Below, piece by piece: positions 5,241 to 6,242 of a stretch of 6,242 bases of DNA. The notes under the pieces were generated by a model, which worked only from the letters and a program-made list of their open reading frames with translations, made no database searches and was not told where the DNA came from. How positions within the stretch are numbered: position 1 is the first letter of the stretch; each line of letters opens with the position of its first letter. The DNA comes from Frankiaceae bacterium (GTDB lineage Bacteria > Actinomycetota > Actinomycetes > Mycobacteriales > SCTD01), in NCBI GenBank assembly GCA_026786045.1, contig JAJAYV010000250.1:1-6242 (forward strand). The letters are read 5' to 3'. Position numbers and translations under genes: made by a program.

Positions 5241-6034
5241 CAGCGCGAAACGTCCTGACCGAACCACTTCTGCGAGATCGCGGTGAGGGTGCCGTCAGCC
5301 CGCAGACTGGCGAGGGCGGTGTCGACCGCCGCCGCCAACCCGGAGTCCTTGCGGAAGGCCAGCGCCTGCTCGGTGCGGTCCTCGGTCTTCGCGGAGATCT
5401 TCACGGTGGTGTCGCCGGTGGTCTTGAGGTAGTCGAGGACCGCCAGGTCGTCGTTGATCGTGACGTCGACCCGGCCTTGCTTGAGCAGGGTGATGGCCTG
5501 CGTGAAGCCTTCCACCGCCTCGATCTCGGCACCTGCGGCGGTCGCGGTCTGCGCGAAGTTGCTGGTGACTGACTGGGCGGAGGTCTTGCCCTCGACGTCG
5601 GCGAGCGCGCTCACCGAGGAGTCGTCGGCGCGCGTCACGACGACACCAGTGGAGACGGTGTACGGGGTGGAGAAGTCGTACTTGGCCGTCCGCTCCTCAG
5701 TGATGCTGACCTGGTTGGCCACCACGTCGAAGCGCTCGGCCTCCAGGCCAGCAAAGATCGCGTCGAACGGCGTCTCGGAGAACTCCGCCTCCACGCCGAG
5801 CTCCTTCGCGACGGCCTGGACGACCTCCACGTCGTAGCCGGTCAGCTCGTTGGTCTTCGGGTCGTGGAAGGTGTAGGGCGAGTAGGTGCCCTCGGTGCCG
5901 ACCTTCAGAACCCCGTCGGCCTTGAGCTGGGCCAGCGGGTCGCCAGTATCGGACGTCTGCTCCGACGAGCCGCCGCCGCAGGCAGCGAGGGTCAGGGCGG
6001 CGAGTGCGGCGACAACGGCGGTACGGGTGCGCAT
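5240..6034 (-). CDS. amino acid ABC transporter substrate-binding lipoprotein, possibly for cystine
   Basis: 264 residues of the type II periplasmic-binding-protein family (SBP_bac_3). The N-terminus is a lipoprotein signal: MRTRT, a hydrophobic stretch, and lipobox L16-A17-A18-C19, so the mature protein starts at Cys19 and is anchored outside the membrane. KVGTEGTYSPYTFHD (44-58) and ELTGYDVEVVQAVAKELG (63-80) begin lobe 1; PFDAIFAGLEAERFDVVAN and ITEERTAKYDFSTPY (111-125) are the usual ligand-pocket region. The segment GKTSAQSVTSNFAQTA, with EGFTQAITLLKQGRVDVTINDDLAVLDYLK, resembles cystine-binding members such as TcyA/TcyK, but glutamate or other polar amino acids cannot be excluded. The ATG at 6034 has AGAGGA on the minus strand at 6042-6047 and precedes the signal sequence directly; an in-frame extension to 6214 reads as non-coding. 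First gene of the operon. Confidence 0.93.
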   Translation of the reverse strand: MRTRTAVVAALAALTLAACGGGSSEQTSDTGDPLAQLKADGVLKVGTEGTYSPYTFHDPKTNELTGYDVEVVQAVAKELGVEAEFSETPFDAIFAGLEAERFDVVANQVSITEERTAKYDFSTPYTVSTGVVVTRADDSSVSALADVEGKTSAQSVTSNFAQTATAAGAEIEAVEGFTQAITLLKQGRVDVTINDDLAVLDYLKTTGDTTVKISAKTEDRTEQALAFRKDSGLAAAVDTALASLRADGTLTAISQKWFGQDVSR

Positions 6035-6242
6035 GTGCGGGTCCTCTGCAGTGGCTGTCGCAGGCACGCCGCCCACGTCTCCTGCGCAACGCCCCGGTCC
6101 CGGGCCGCAGTCCAATGCCGCGACGTGGTGATCGTCACGCGCACCCCGGCCGTCGTGGTCGGCCACCCGGACCGGGCCATCGCCGGCACCGTCACCTGAG
6201 CACCGGGCGAGCATGAGCGCGAGCAGACCAGATGCCTCGTAC
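6035..6242 (-). promoter_or_regulatory. leader and presumed promoter region of the ABC operon
   Basis: About 200 bases upstream of the binding-protein gene. The ribosome binding site AGAGGA is at 6042-6047. Further up, GC-rich inverted segments can be seen, for example around 6089-6104 (CCCCGGTCCCGGG) and GTGATCGTCAC at 6128-6138. I found no convincing -35/-10 pair and no match to a known riboswitch by eye. Confidence 0.3.

Noticed and set aside
6128..6199. GTG-started 23-codon + strand ORF (MIVTRTPAVVVGHPD...) with every third base G or C
   Set aside because: The codon bias is striking for a leader region, but no ribosome binding site, family or neighbour supports it; it might be a gene remnant.
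6213..6242. ATG opening MSASRPDASY and running off the window end, possible divergent gene
   Set aside because: Only ten codons are visible, with no ribosome binding site before it; it cannot be supported from this window.
6035..6242. Possible SAM-type riboswitch upstream of a putative cystine transporter
   Set aside because: The region is GC-rich with several possible stems, but I could not find the conserved core elements of a known SAM riboswitch class. A covariance-model search would settle it.

Overview
The window is GC-rich, and its main genes prefer G or C at third codon positions. With start codons such as GTG, GGAGG-type ribosome binding sites and a lipoprotein signal ending LAAC-GGG, this points to the chromosome of a high-GC actinobacterium. 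No gene fixes the genus.

Left part (1-2200). A broken alpha/beta-hydrolase gene of the epoxide hydrolase / haloalkane dehalogenase type lies on the + strand. It has lost about 30 codons and its reading frame near position 121. It converges on a two-gene minus-strand unit: a spermidine-synthase-like methyltransferase-fold protein followed 32 bases later by a single-domain universal stress protein. The stop codons of the hydrolase remnant and the stress protein share one CTAG. Divergent from this unit is the most unusual object here: a 20-residue, half-isoleucine membrane peptide. It has a near-perfect ribosome binding site, a leader with hexamer repeats, an upstream dyad, and a hairpin of about 20 bp starting 6 bases after its stop. 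It looks like a complete, free-standing microprotein gene.

Middle part (2200-3800). This is gene-poor. It holds one doubtful minus-strand small ORF, a small membrane protein of unknown function, and the decayed right end of an IS3-family insertion sequence. The transposase remnant has lost its 5' half and carries three frame changes, though the last two catalytic residues of DD(35)E remain. The membrane protein's reading frame runs into this remnant, so its C-terminus may not be original. An inverted repeat at 3723-3758 probably ends the transcript coming from the right.

Right part (3805-6242). A compact minus-strand operon encodes a complete polar amino acid ABC importer: lipoprotein binding protein, permease and ATPase, joined by 1-nt and 4-nt start/stop overlaps. 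Sequence features of the binding protein suggest cystine as ligand, but this is inference. The last 200 bases hold the operon's leader and presumably its promoter; no regulator or riboswitch was recognised there.
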